Shown piece by piece: positions 10,085 through 21,217 of a stretch of DNA of 64,000 bases. Below the pieces are notes generated by a model, which saw only the letters and a list, made by a program, of their open reading frames with translations, made no database searches and was not told the origin of the DNA. This stretch comes from Tupaia tana. Its lineage: Eukaryota > Chordata > Mammalia > Scandentia > Tupaiidae. A program made the translations under genes and the position numbers. The stretch lies in the NCBI GenBank assembly GCA_026018925.1, contig JAKSZU010000006.1, positions 195,659,449 through 195,723,448 of the forward strand, in the 5' to 3' direction. Numbering within the stretch: position 1 is the stretch's first letter; every line of letters starts with the position of its first letter.

Positions 10085-10235
10085 TTAATAGTTGCTCCGC
10101 TCTGCTTCTGCAGAAGCTCAATCATTTCCTGCAGCGAGATCTCAAACTTCCATGCACCTGCCTGCACCAGGCACATCTTCAGCTTGAGACCTGGGTTAGC
10201 CACATAATCCAAGCCTATCCCAGGAGCCCCCTCTA
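10085..10235 (-). pseudogene. short coding-like remnant, unidentified
   Basis: On the minus strand a stretch of about 47 codons reads without stops and ends at TAA (complement near 10078-10080). It includes KMCLVQAGAWKFEIS and MIELLQKQ. Upstream the frame is broken by a stop. I do not recognise the family. The composition looks coding-like, which suggests a decayed retrocopy or endogenous-element fragment. It may also be chance. Confidence 0.3.
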
Positions 10236-10239
10236 CTGA

Positions 10240-11690
10240 GTCAGAGATGCTCTTTTATACCCTTTCATGTGCAAAGGTGTGATTCTGTGCATGATGTGGA
10301 AAGAAACACACAAATGAGAGACCCAAAGAGTGAGTGGAGAGATAGAGGGGATACTGCTAAGAGTGTGGGTCAAGTAAAGAAAAACCTTTTCTTTCCAACC
10401 CTGTTATCTCTTCAACTCCTTTTTTCCCTGGCTAACAAATAAGGCCTGTCTAACCTCATAGCACCACTTACTTATCCCAAAACCCCTTTTCAATAACTTA
10501 TTCCTTATCTTTTTCTTATCTTACTATAAACCAATTGCCCTGTTACTTGTGAAACAGCAGTGAAATTAATCAGCGAACATACTTATAAACCAGAAGATTC
10601 TCTATAAATGCAACGTAGTATTGCTTTTGTTATTGGTATTATTGTTATGGAAAAAAAACAATAAATATAAACTTGAAATCCATTTGCTATTTTCAAGAGT
10701 CAAAAAGGACAAAGTTACTGTGCTCTAGAAGCCTATAAAAAGACTGTACCATAATACTTGACTTCCACTTTTTGCCTGCTAAGGCCTGAAGCATCCTTTC
10801 CAAGAAAGGAATTTAAAGATGCATACTGGTGACTGGAGAAAATGTAGGCTCTGTGAATTGAACAGTAACTTTTAAACTTGAGCTAACTGTACAGTCCATT
10901 TATAAGCAGTAGGCATTTTCTGTACCAACCTTCCCTTTCATTAAACTATTATATTAGCATTCATCTTAGGTAAATATATCTCTAACATATTTATCAATGA
11001 AAGATGTTGAGGCTAGGAAGAAATAACTTTAAAAAAAATCCATCTATCACTCCAGATGGTGTGAGAAGGATCCTAATCAAAATAACAGCGTTCAGAAACA
11101 TCTGGTCCCATAAGCTTTGTTTATCATTTCCTGAACCTCAGTAAAACCTTTGTCCTGTGATTCGTAGGTGGCCTGGTATTTCTTACAGCAATCCAGATGT
11201 TTTTCTTGAAGACAGAACAGCCACAGGAAATTTGTTTAGCATTATAATTTTTAATCATGAAGGGGCATACGATACTTTTACCTTTCATTTCCTCTCAGAA
11301 GCTTCTTAGATATTGTCTTCTTATTCATTTTTAAAGCTTGATATAATGTCTCCCTTTCACATTCCAGAATTTTATCTCCTTGAGAAAATAAAATATGTGA
11401 TTTTTTTCCTTCTAGATCGAGTATAGTTTTCATCATATTTCATATTCAATAAATGTGTGACTAATGGAATAAATGAATGAGTGCTTGAATTAAAATATTA
11501 TTTTATCTTTTATAAGCAAGTTAAGACTGATATTATTTTCTCTCATATTAACTTATGAGTGAAAGTGAATAATCATGCTCACATACACACATATGCCTGG
11601 TTTTGTGAAAAGAGGGCAAAGGAAATTATTTCAAGAAAATGTTTATATGTTTCATGTATCAATGTCAAATCAAGTAATCATATAGATTGT
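10240..11690. other. intergenic, no recognisable feature
   Basis: AT-rich DNA. The part 10260-10560 looks like a diverged interspersed repeat but I cannot name it. No gene or RNA signal was seen. Confidence 0.4.
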
Positions 11691-11699
11691 TTTTAATTT

Positions 11700-12156
11700 T
11701 ATTTGTTTATTTCTTCCATGAATGGAGGGAGATAGTGAGAGAGACAGAGACAAGACCCCCAACAGGATCTTTTTTTTTTTTTTTTGAGAGGGTTTTGCTA
11801 TAGGGCACATGAGCTCACCAGAGAGACAGAGAGACAGAACGTGAGAAATCACCCCCCAGGGCGTATGGCCACACCGCAATCCCTTCTCCTCTCAGTATCT
11901 TGGGCACGCACGCACACATGCCTGGCATGAGTTTAAGCCACCGGGTCCGGGACTCGAACCACAGTCGACTACATGGGAGTTCAGCAACATAGCCATTACG
12001 CTGACTGCTAGTCCCCCAACAGGGTCTTGATACCATGATCCACACCCCATTTTAGCCAGCCTTCATCATGGGCATGTGTACATCTTACTCAGAGAGGTCT
12101 CTGGATGAGAGACCTTCCCACATGGGTCAGCCTTTTAGAGGCACCACCATCTGGTA
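11700..12156 (-). mobile_element. older SINE-like element, split by a younger SINE
   Basis: Left half 11700-11770 (purine-rich, 'gagagagacagagacaag') and right half 12013-12156 ('ccatgatccacaccccattt', 'accaccatctggtacc') flank the young SINE. The junction duplication CCCCCAACAGG(A/G)TCTT shows they were once joined. Confidence 0.5.
11771..12012 (-). mobile_element. tRNA-derived SINE, long type (young), antisense
   Basis: T run, 'gagagggttttgctataggg', head ending 'gactgctagtccc'. The target-site duplication is CCCCCAACAGGRTCTT at 11756-11771 and 12013-12028, with one mismatch. Confidence 0.93.
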
Positions 12157-12213
12157 CCTCATATGGATTCTTCGTAAACTAGTGATCAATATAAGTTGTT
12201 ACTGAATTGTCTT

Positions 12214-12380
12214 GGGCCAGCCAAGTGGTGTGGAAGTTAAGGCAGCTAAATTCCACATGGCTGACTACACAGTTCAAGTACTAGACTAATGGCTTGAAAA
12301 TCACTCTGGACACATGTGTGTGCATGCCCCAAATTTCGGAGAAAAATAAAGAAGGGATTGCGGCATATCTGTCCCTCATT

Positions 12381-12431
<51 letters not shown>

Positions 12432-12495
12432 ACTGTCTCCTCCCTCTTCCTCCCCTCCCTCTCTGGTGAGCACATGCACCCTATAGCAAACTTTT
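12214..12495 (+). mobile_element. tRNA-derived SINE with expanded CT tract
   Basis: Head 'ggccagccaagtggtgtgg', B-box-like 'cagttcaagtac', body 'catgccccaaatttcggag', a pure CT repeat at about 12386-12429, and end 'caccctatagcaaac'. Confidence 0.85.
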
Positions 12496-12534
12496 AAAAA
12501 AAGTCATTGTCTTGAGCCATTTTATGCCAGAATT

Positions 12535-12816
12535 TCATTTTTTTTTAAGTGTTGGCTATAGAATTTATGTGTTTCCATGGTTTTCTTGTTAAATGTGCTG
12601 GTACAGGGCCGGAGGCCCACTAAGGCTCCTGCGGTTTCAGGAATATGCTTTTTTATGGTACAGGACTGTTTATTTATAACTGTCAAACCACCAGCAAGTT
12701 ATCAACCCACATTCAAGGCAGGCACCAAGCCACACATTGGTTAATGTGAACTCTTGAAGGAAACAGAAACCGGACTGTTTTTATACAATTTTAAACTTGT
12801 AAGAGAAAATACAGGG

Positions 12817-12858
<42 letters not shown>

Positions 12859-13070
12859 AATAAAATCTTTACTCAAGAGGTTTTTCTTACTTGGTGTTGT
12901 TCAAGCACGAACTGTTTTGGAAATGCTGACAGAATCATAGCAAAGGCATCCAGAGGGAAACATATAATATGTTTATTTATCTTAGAAACCACAAGAACAT
13001 TGCAAAAGGCCAGCCCTGGCCCTGTAAAACGTGTTGCTAACATGTACAGTACGATTGCTTAGCTTGGATA
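12535..13070 (-). pseudogene. possible retrocopy of an mRNA 3' UTR
   Basis: On the minus strand the sequence has moderate GC and several AATAAA/ATAAAA hexamers. It ends in an A run (T run 12539-12546), like a retrotransposed 3' UTR. A separate T9/A-rich tract lies at 12817-12856. The source gene was not recognised and no clean target-site duplication was found. Confidence 0.35.
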
Positions 13071-13199
13071 AAGTCAAGTCATTTCTGTGCAGATAAAGAA
13101 CTGCAGTCTGTATTCTGGCATCTCTAGAATTTATGTCTCCAGCTTACCCTTCCCGCTGAACTCGAGAGTCCTGGGTCTGAGTGCTACCTCATACCTCCA

Positions 13200-13615
13200 C
13201 ATGGAAGTTGAGTAGGCATTGCCAAATGAACTGATCCCAAACCAGATCTTTGATTTCCATTCCTTTCTACTCAACCTCCCTCACAGCCTTTGACATCTCA
13301 ATAAATGGTGACTTTATCTTCCCAGTGGCTCCAGACAAAATCCTTGTAGTCATCTCTGTCTATATTCTCTCTCTCTCACACCCCATCTGATCTCAACCAT
13401 CCTATTTACAAGAGCAGGCTCCACCCTTTTATATTTCTTATTCCCCAGTCTTGTTTTACTTTCCTCAGCTTCATTGGTCATGTCCCAGAATATCTCCTCC
13501 TGCCATTAGGGCCAGTGTATGGGGCAAGATAGGACACATTGCTGTCTCAGAGCTACTAGAACTGTGTCAGGCACACTGGAGAGCATTACTAGATATTTGT
13601 TGAACAAAAAGGCAA
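13200..13615 (+). mobile_element. L2-like LINE 3' region
   Basis: 'cctttctactcaacctccct' and, at the end, 'actagatatttgttgaac' are typical of diverged L2 3' sequence, recognised from memory. Confidence 0.45.
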
Positions 13616-13619
13616 TATG

Positions 13620-14420
13620 TGCTAGAACCAAAACAGGAGAATTGAATTATTTTGATATTTTGAATGTATTTTTAAATTGATTTGTTTCCTATGCTTGTTT
13701 CTAATGTCCTGGAAACATTAATCTGACCCTCATGGTCCCTGTTGAAATATGTGACCCAAGGAGAAAGTCTACTGGTCACCATTTCTAACACGTTGCTTGA
13801 GAATCATAGCCGCAAGAAGCATCTCATCCAGTCTTTTCTGGTTATCTTACTTTGAGAGACAAGTGGCCTTTCTTGTACATTGCAATTATTTTACTTCATT
13901 GAAACTTGTTTTATTTTCTTACTTTTTACGTTTATATATGATTATAATAAGTTTAGTGTTTTACCTCTTTGGATTTGATTTGGTTTTCCATTGCTTTACT
14001 TGGTAGTGTGAAATTGATAGTCTATCACACACTGGTGGCTTGAAGGAATTATGGTAAATGGTGTGCTTGAATATGTAAACAGATCCTCTAAAAGAAATGC
14101 TTCAGCAGTAACTCAGTAGTGACGTGACCAACACCCACATAGTGGCATAGTGCCTGTGCTGCTGGAGATCAGACGTGGGAGACCATAATCTGTCAAGAAC
14201 TCTGTGAGAGGGGCTCTCTTGGACCAGGCCTGGCTGGAACTTTAGTTGAATGAATAATAGCTGGATAAAATGTTTTTATAGTTTACTTGAGAGATTAGAT
14301 GTTGCTTCATTTACATGAAGATAAAATGATGATGGCCTGCATCTGCAGCTGCAATAAAACTGTGGAATGAAGGAGTTCCTTGGAACAGTATTATGGAGAG
14401 GGGGGGAAAGAAGAGAGAAA
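13620..14420. other. intergenic, no recognisable feature
   Basis: 14085-14260 may be a degraded repeat ('gtgacgtgaccaacacccac'). No gene was seen. Confidence 0.4.
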
Positions 14421-14435
14421 GAAAATAATGGTGAT

Positions 14436-14691
14436 TGGGATCAGCATTTGGCGTAATGGCTATGCCACTGGACTCCCATGTAGTCAACCACAGTTTAAGT
14501 CCCAGACCCAGTGGTTTAAACTCATGCTGGGTGCATGTGTGTGCGTGCATACCTAAGATCCCGAGAGGAGAATGGAGGAGAAGGGATTGCTGCATGGCCA
14601 TCCCCCTTGGGGGGGTGGGTGATTTCTTACTTTCTGTCTGTCTGTCTTTGTCTTTCTGGCAAGTGCACACACCTGTAGCTAAAACCTCTCC

Positions 14692-14730
<39 letters not shown>

Positions 14731-14738
14731 ATGTAAAT
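14436..14738 (+). mobile_element. tRNA-derived SINE, long type
   Basis: Head 'gggatcagcatttggcgtaa', end 'ctgtagctaaaacctctcc' and an (AAAT)n tail. The target-site duplication is AAATAATGGTGAT at 14423-14435 and 14739-14751, an exact match. Confidence 0.95.
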
Positions 14739-15104
14739 AAATAATGGTGATGACTCAGAAAAACGAGTGATCCTGAAGGAAAGAGGAGACCCTGATTTAT
14801 CGGATAAGAATGACATAGTAGCGATCATTTCCAGATCAAGGTCATTAAAGAGAAATGCATTAAAAGAACATAAACATGTGTTTTGGAAAACCTGGATCAT
14901 TTAAATATGTAAAATGACTGCCCTTCAGAAAAAAGTGGTGTAGTTCTGGCTTACGGAAATGTTTGAAGGGGACTTGCCCAACCGTGAAGAGTCATAAGCA
15001 AATTCCCCCTTTCCAGCTTTTATGTAAATCACACATAATCAAACAAAGGTTTCAATAAAAATAAAAAAATAAATGAATGTTTTGGAAACACTGGGTATTT
15101 ATGG

Positions 15105-15560
15105 CTAATTTATGTCTCTCCCTAAAATACGTGTTTAAGATCCCACCCCTTATATATGTGAATGAGACTTTATTTGTAAATAGGGTATTTTAAGATGCAT
15201 TTAAGATAAACTCATACTAAATTAGGAGGGGCCTAATCCATTATAACTGGTGTCTTTTGAAGAGAAGAGACACGGGCCTAGGAGAGAAGAAGGCCATGTG
15301 AAGATGAAGGTAGAGATTAGAGTCATGGTTCCACAAACCAAAGAATACCTAGAGCTACCGGATTCTGGAAGCAGCAAAGCATGGTCTTCTTCCAGAGTCT
15401 TTGGAAGGCACATGGTCCAGCCAACACCATGATTTTAACTTGCAGCCTCCAAAACTCTGAGAGAGTAAATTGCCATTCTGCTAAGCCCCCCAGTTTGTGG
15501 AACTTTGTTACTGCAGTGGTGGTTTTTCACAAGGTCTAACCAATAGGAGGCAAGAGCAAG
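15105..15560 (+). mobile_element. ancient LTR-type repeat (MaLR/ERVL-like)
   Basis: 'gagactttatttgtaaatag', 'gaggggcctaatccatta', 'tggtgtcttttgaagag' and 'cccagtttgtggaactttgt' match a common mammalian LTR known from memory. The subfamily is not assigned. The coding-like frame inside (15250-15432) is LTR sequence, not a gene. Confidence 0.65.
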
Positions 15561-15695
15561 ACATGGGTAATGAGAGGAATCTCTGTTGCCTTGGTTTTCA
15601 AGAGATAGACCAAGAAGCAACAATATCCTTAGGAGCTTGTTCAAGATGCAGACCTCAGACCCTGCTCTAAGCCTAACCATAAGATTTCCCCCGAG

Positions 15696-15933
15696 GAACC
15701 AGTAGTTGGTGTAGTGGTTGCAGTGCTCGACTCCCACATGGTGGACCGTGGTTCAAATTCCAGACCCAGCCACTTGAAAATCACACCAGGCACATGAGTG
15801 TGCATGCCCAAAATCCCAAAAGGAGAAAAGGAGAATGGAGGAGAAGGTATTATAGAGTGGCCATCTCCCCTGGGGGAAGATTTCTCACTTTTTCTCCCTC
15901 TCTCTGTGTCTCTTGTGAGCACATGTGCCCCAT

Positions 15934-15966
<33 letters not shown>
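15696..15966 (+). mobile_element. tRNA-derived SINE, long type
   Basis: Head 'gaaccagtagttggtgtag', B box GGTTCAAATTCC, end 'gccccatagcaaaa' and a poly(A) tract of about 28 A. The flanking 'aagatttcccc' and 'aaataaattcccc' suggest a degraded duplication. Confidence 0.92.
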
Positions 15967-15969
<3 letters not shown>

Positions 15970-16079
15970 CTTAAAAAAATAAATTCCCCTGAAATGACTA
16001 CAGCATAAACTATGTACCTGGGGAGTAACAGCAGCAGTATCAGCAAATGTAATTTAGCCCCTTCTAGCACTTGGCTCTG

Positions 16080-16250
16080 ATCTAGGAGTTACATCCTGTG
16101 GTAGCTCAGTCAATTCACGTACTAATCTCCAGAATATGTACTATTATTATGCTCATTTTACAGAAAAGGAAGTAGGTCATGTAAAGGGTTAATTGATTTC
16201 TCTAGTCTTGCAAATACTAAGTGTTGAAGTCAAGAAAATGAACTGCATTT
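16080..16250 (-). mobile_element. MIR remnant, antisense
   Basis: 'tgctcattttacagaaaag' and 'taagtgttgaagtcaag' are the complement-type MIR signature. Confidence 0.6.
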
Positions 16251-16879
16251 ATCCTTATTTATGTTGCTATTTAAGAGAGTAACACTAAAAAATTAGGTCT
16301 CTCTCTCTTCTTGATACTAAAACAAACGCAAACAAAAAATAGAAATAGCTTTACTTCTGGATAAGGTGTGTTGGAGCATTTTCCTTGCATATGGCAATTC
16401 GAAACTGCTTTCCCCTCCTCCTAACTCTACCCACCCATCTCCCATGTTTGTGAGTTAAACAGTAGAGAATCAAGATTTCCTCTCTAAGAGGAATGGAGGA
16501 GGCATCATTCAACACTACAACAAAGCAGGTTCATCATTCATGGTCTAGCTTTGGAAAAAGAAATGCTCACTGATCACCATGGACCTTAAACCTATGAATG
16601 CATTCTGATGGGAACCACATCTTCACCTGCAGCCATGAGAGTGGGAACTTGGTAGATGTGAGAAGAAAAGGAGAGAAGTTTTCTCCCTCATATGGAATGC
16701 ACTTGGAAATCCATATTTTGTTGTGCTGCAAGACTGGAAAGAGGGAAGTGTTGCCCCTTATCTTCCCCAACACACGTTATAATTAGTTTGCATATATCAA
16801 ATATAAGTGTGAACTACTGGCTCTGCTTTGGATAAAGATAAAAGAGGCCAGATAAGCCCACTCTATGCCTGCCTATCAG
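16251..16879. other. intergenic, no recognisable feature
   Basis: Mixed-composition DNA without coding, RNA or clear repeat signals. Confidence 0.45.
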
Positions 16880-17270
16880 AGAAGACCTGGGCATACTTCT
16901 TAGTCTTTGAACTTACATCCTGCCTTGAATGGACCTTACCCACCAAGTCTCCCTGTTGAACTCCTATGTATTTATCAAAACCCAGTTTGATTGTTACTTT
17001 CTCAGTGAAGACTTCTATGTTTCTCAGTACTCGCTCTGCTAGTCTTGACAGAACTGATAACCCCTCCCCTGAGACATTATTCAACTGCATTTCAATTACT
17101 GCTGTATTTAAATTTTAATAAATTATTTAAAATGTGTTCAACTGTATTTGAATTATTGTCTTTTTTATTAAGACTGTTATCATCTTAAAGTCAATTATGA
17201 CATCTAATTTATTTTTACATGAGTGTCTAGCACAAACCCAGTAAATATGTTTGCATGGATTAAAAATCTA
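16880..17270 (+). mobile_element. L2-like LINE 3' region
   Basis: 'ctcagtgaagacttctatg', 'gagtgtctagcacaaacccag' and 'taaatatgtttgcatgg' follow the order of the L2 3' end. Confidence 0.55.
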
Positions 17271-17496
17271 CTCTATACTATAAAAGTGATATTTAAACTT
17301 ATTGAGAGTGTACATAATGCTCTGGTCAATATGATATCAAACAGTTACATGTGACACAATTTAAATTTATTAAAATAAAATCTAAAATTCATTTTGTCAA
17401 TTGTATTAATGCATCTCTAACACTCCATAGCTACATGCAGCTATTTGACACCATGCTAGACAGCACTGATACAGAACAGTTTCAAAACTAAACAGT

Positions 17497-17770
17497 GAGA
17501 CTGGCAATTGGTGTAATGATTATGTTGCTGGACTCCCACATGGCGGCTGAGGTTTCAGTCCCGGACCCGGCAGCTTAAAACTCACACAGGATGTGCATGC
17601 ATTCATTCCCAAAATCCCAAGAAGAGAATGGAGGAGAAGGGATTGTGGCATGGCCATCCTCCCTGGGGGGTGATTTCTCACTTTATGTCTCTCTGTCTTC
17701 GTCAAGCATATATGCCCGATAGCAAAAAAAAATCTCTCAAAATAAAAACAAGCAAACAAACAAACAAACC
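17497..17770 (+). mobile_element. tRNA-derived SINE, long type
   Basis: Head 'gagactggcaattggtgtaa', end 'tgcccgatagcaaaaa' and a CAAA tail. The flanks 'aaaactaaacagtg' and 'cagaactgaacagtg' are an imperfect target duplication. Confidence 0.9.
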
Positions 17771-17889
17771 CAGAACTGAACAGTGTTGTAGAATATTTTG
17801 ATTTTTTATTAACAGAACATCCCTTTAGAAATTTCTATGCACTTAATAAACTCCAGAAATAAGTACTTCTTATGGTTTTTGTTTCTAAT

Positions 17890-18445
17890 TTTCTTTTTTT
17901 GAGAGAGAGAGAGCTTTTTTCTATAGGGTGCATGTGGTCGCCAGAGAGAGATAAAGAGACACAAAGTTTGGGAACCAGCAGTTAGCGTAATGGCTATGTC
18001 GCTGGACTCCCACGTAGTCGACCGTGGTTTGCGTCTCGGACCCGGTGGCTTACAACTCACGCCGGGCGCGTGTGCATGCGTGCCCAAGATCCCGAGAGGA
18101 GAATGGAGGAGAAGGGATTGCGGCGTGACCATCCCCCCTGGGGGGTGATTTCTCGCTTTCTGTCTCTCTGTCTCTCTCTGTCTGTCTGGCGAGCGCACGC
18201 GCCCTGTAGCGAAAAACCTCTCAAAAAAAACAAACAAACAAAAAAAAAAAAAAAAAAAAGAGACACAAAGTTAGAAATCATCCCTCAGGAGGGATGGCCA
18301 TGCTGCAATCCCATCTCCTCCATTCTCCTCTCGGGATCTTGGGCACGCACTCACACATGCCTGGCGGAAGTTTAAGCTGCCAGGTTGAAGACTCAAACCT
18401 TGGTCTAGTATGTGAGAATCCAGTGACATAACCATTTGTCAGTTG
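17890..18445 (-). mobile_element. tRNA-derived SINE, antisense, split by a nested SINE
   Basis: The left part (17890-17969) holds the tail side, with 'ctatagggtgcatgtgg'. The right part (18256-18445) holds the rest of the body and the degraded head. The two halves join if the inner element is removed. Confidence 0.9.
17970..18255 (+). mobile_element. tRNA-derived SINE, long type (young), nested
   Basis: Near-consensus copy. Target-site duplication AAAGAGACACAAAGTT, at 17953-17968 and 18257-18272, lies inside the older antisense SINE and dates the two insertions relative to each other. Confidence 0.96.
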
Positions 18446-19192
18446 TTTCTAACTTTCTACCAGGGATTATCTCAGGTTTGTAATGTATTCAATGCTAGTT
18501 TATTGGATGTATGGATGAAATAAGTATGCTAAACAATAAATACTATTTCCCAGTTAATACCCGATACCAGACTGTGAATAAATCTCTAACATGATCACCT
18601 CATGAAAGTCTAACGTGTAAATAAGTGAGCCAAACAAAAGCTTTGTACATTTCAGACAGTAACTATTATAAGAATGTGACTTTAACTACAATGGCTTAGA
18701 GCTGTATACTTTAATTCTCACAATTCTCGTGATAATCCAAATAATATTTTTGTTTTCTGTCAAATTTATGAATAATACACAATTAACTGCCTACCAGTAT
18801 TGACAGTGTATAAGTTTCCTGTTTCCACTTTGGTTTATGACACAAATCACATTTCTTTAAATAGTGAACTCTGCTTGAGTTATAGCCATTATAAAATAGC
18901 ACGATGTTTCATAAAGGAAAGTCAGCTTCAGCTAACCATTTAAAAAAGTTTAATCAATATTTTTTTTATTTATTGCACCTCTAATAAATGCAGAAAGATC
19001 TATTAGAACCTCTAATTGGGATTCTTATAAAGCACTTGACATATGACGTGAATATAATGCTTCCTTGTGGCTGGCAGAATTCATGCAATAATCCTCAATA
19101 TAATTTTAGTGGCTGAGTTAGCCATCCTTGAGGTTTTATTGTTTTCAAGAATTATTTTATTTTACTTTATTTACAAACTTTATTTATTTATT
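18446..19192. other. intergenic, no recognisable feature
   Basis: AT-rich, no gene or recognised repeat. Confidence 0.45.
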
Positions 19193-19332
19193 TTTAATTT
19201 GACCAGAGAGGGACAGAGAGAGAGAGAGAGGAAGAGAAAGTGAGAAAGGAATCTGCCAGGCCTAAGACTTGAACTGCAGTAGGCCCTGTGGGAGTCCAGT
19301 GCCCTTAACTACCATGCTACTTGCGCTGGCCC
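19193..19332 (-). mobile_element. tRNA-derived SINE, short type, antisense
   Basis: 'aatttgaccagagaggga' followed by a purine tract and a head ending 'gcgctggcccc'. Confidence 0.88.
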
Positions 19333-20419
19333 CCATTTTTGAGTTTTAATCAGATCCATTTATGTATCCTCCCTGTACTTCTCCTTATTTCCCTTGCTTG
19401 CTTGTTGGTTGTTTGTCCTTTGGGTTGATCAGTGTGGGACACACGCAGGCAATTTGAAGAGAGAGTAGACAGTCTGCTCTGATACCTCTTTTATGGCAGA
19501 AGTTGAATCTCTGGGGATGCAAATCCTCCCTAATTGTCTTTTCACTTGGCTTCAGACACTTGGTTCCCTTCCCTGTCAATGTAGCCACATGGGTATGAAT
19601 GAACTCTCATCATTGCCTATTTCTACGTGTCTCATCATCCTTTCTTTGGTGCAGTAAGCTCTGATGATACTTGAATAGCCCCTTCATCAAATTTTAGTTA
19701 ACTCTCTGGAGAAAATTCTGTTTTCTACCAGACCCTGACTTATACACATATTAAAGGAAAAATCACTGGTGCCAGATACTTACCAGGCATTTTATGATGG
19801 GTAAATTATTTAAATTCTCCTAGCCTTGGTATACACTCTGCAAAAGTGAACTAAGGATAAAAATATTTGCTCTATAGAGTTGTAGAATTGGCATGTAATA
19901 ATTAAAAAAACAATCTTCTGACTATTCCTAAAAACTTTGAGATAACATGCTTTCACATTTTGTGAGATAAATAACAGGTAGGGGTAGTCAGCATGAAAAT
20001 AAAATAAAGGCAAGAAAAGTGAAAGAACTATAGGAGATATTTAATTAAAAGCTCTGTTCAAACTGTACCTGAAGGCTCATCTGATAGCAGGACTATTTTG
20101 TATTCCCCTTTCTTGTGTAAACAAGTCTGGATATATTTTTTAGGATTTGCAATAATGAAACATCTGACTTTACAGAAGAAACAAACTATCTTTACATATT
20201 TGTTTATTAGATGTTTATAGCACAAAAGTACTATTGAGTAAATATTTACTTCATACTAATCAGCCTGTTTCCCAGGCTTGTTTAACTGTCTGCCTTGATA
20301 GCTATTTCTAAATCCTATAGAAAAAAAAATCTAAAATTAGTGGTTAACTGAAAACAAAGAGTATTTCTACTACATCTGGAAATTGTAGAAATGTTCATAT
20401 AAGTAGCCTGATTACACAC
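19333..20419. other. intergenic DNA just downstream of DCN
   Basis: No repeat or gene recognised. It lies between the last SINE and the inferred distal end of the DCN 3' UTR. Confidence 0.45.
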
Positions 20420-20700
20420 ATGATAGCTTTTCAATTGTTTTAGTAAATTCATAACTAAAAATATTACTTCTCTAAATCAACCAGACAACGTGGTCTTGTG
20501 CCATATAAGCTTAAATTGAATGTGGATCAAGTAAGTCATGATACCCAAATGTAAGATAGAGTTCAAAGAACTGAGTCAGAACTTGAAGAAATGTGTGGTT
20601 ATTATCAACCAAACAATAGCTACTTTCTTCAGAAAATTGAACTTAGGAAGTACTTAGAATTAAGCTTTTATACAATAGTAAGTTTGAATGTATTTTAAAA

Positions 20701-20706
20701 TTTATT
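20701..20706 (-). terminator. DCN: poly(A) signal AATAAA, DCN (distal candidate)
   Basis: TTTATT on the plus strand, inside a conserved block reading GAAGAAATAAATTTTAAAAT on the minus strand. Confidence 0.55.
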
Positions 20707-21045
20707 TCTTCAAAATAATGACATTAGCAAAAATTTTACATAGCCTGTATTGAGTTCACACATTCAAATGAGCCTTTACCAGTGATAATGGGGATTAATA
20801 CAGAGCTAGCATTTGGCATTGAACTTTCTGTCAAATGAGCTAACTGCTTATGAATTACAGAAAATTGATGCCCTCTTTGTTTAATTCCCTCTGAAAATTA
20901 AAAAAGAAAAGCTTTACTAAATTGTTCACATATATTTTAACTCGAAATTTTACATTTGATAAAATAAGAATATCTGTAGTACCTCAGTTACCATCAAAAA
21001 AAAGCTTCAAAAAAGGATTCTGAAAATGGCAGGCAAAATATCTTT

Positions 21046-21051
21046 TTTATT
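21046..21051 (-). terminator. DCN: poly(A) signal AATAAA, DCN (proximal candidate)
   Basis: Minus strand GCCTATAATAAAAAAGATAT, about 170 bases after the stop codon, in a block shared with the human 3' UTR. Confidence 0.6.
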
Positions 21052-21217
21052 ATAGGCAATTATTTAAACTGCATATTTGGCTTTATGCATAAGTCATGTG
21101 GGAAAAACATCCACATTGCAGTTAGGTTTCAGTATCTAACTTTCATTCTCTTTTTCTTTTTAGCAATGACATTAACAAGATCTTTCCAGATTATAGAAAT
21201 GAGGGCTTTCTTGGGAG

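Larger units (their letters stand above)
20420..21217 (-). other. DCN: DCN 3' UTR (extent inferred)
   Basis: Follows the TAA stop on the minus strand. It keeps blocks I recall from the human 3' UTR, such as GTTAATGTCATTGCTAAAAA, CACATGACTTATGCATAAAG, TCTGTATTAATCCCCAT and CTATCTTACATTTG. The far end is set by a human-like CTATCATGTG block (complement near 20419-20428). The exact cleavage sites cannot be read from sequence alone. Confidence 0.7.

Noticed and set aside
15250..15432. Coding-looking 60-codon frame near 15.3 kb.
   Set aside because: It lies entirely inside a recognisable old LTR repeat.
1..20419. Looked for lumican (LUM), the expected neighbour downstream of DCN.
   Set aside because: No leucine-rich-repeat coding text on either strand; LUM is likely further left.
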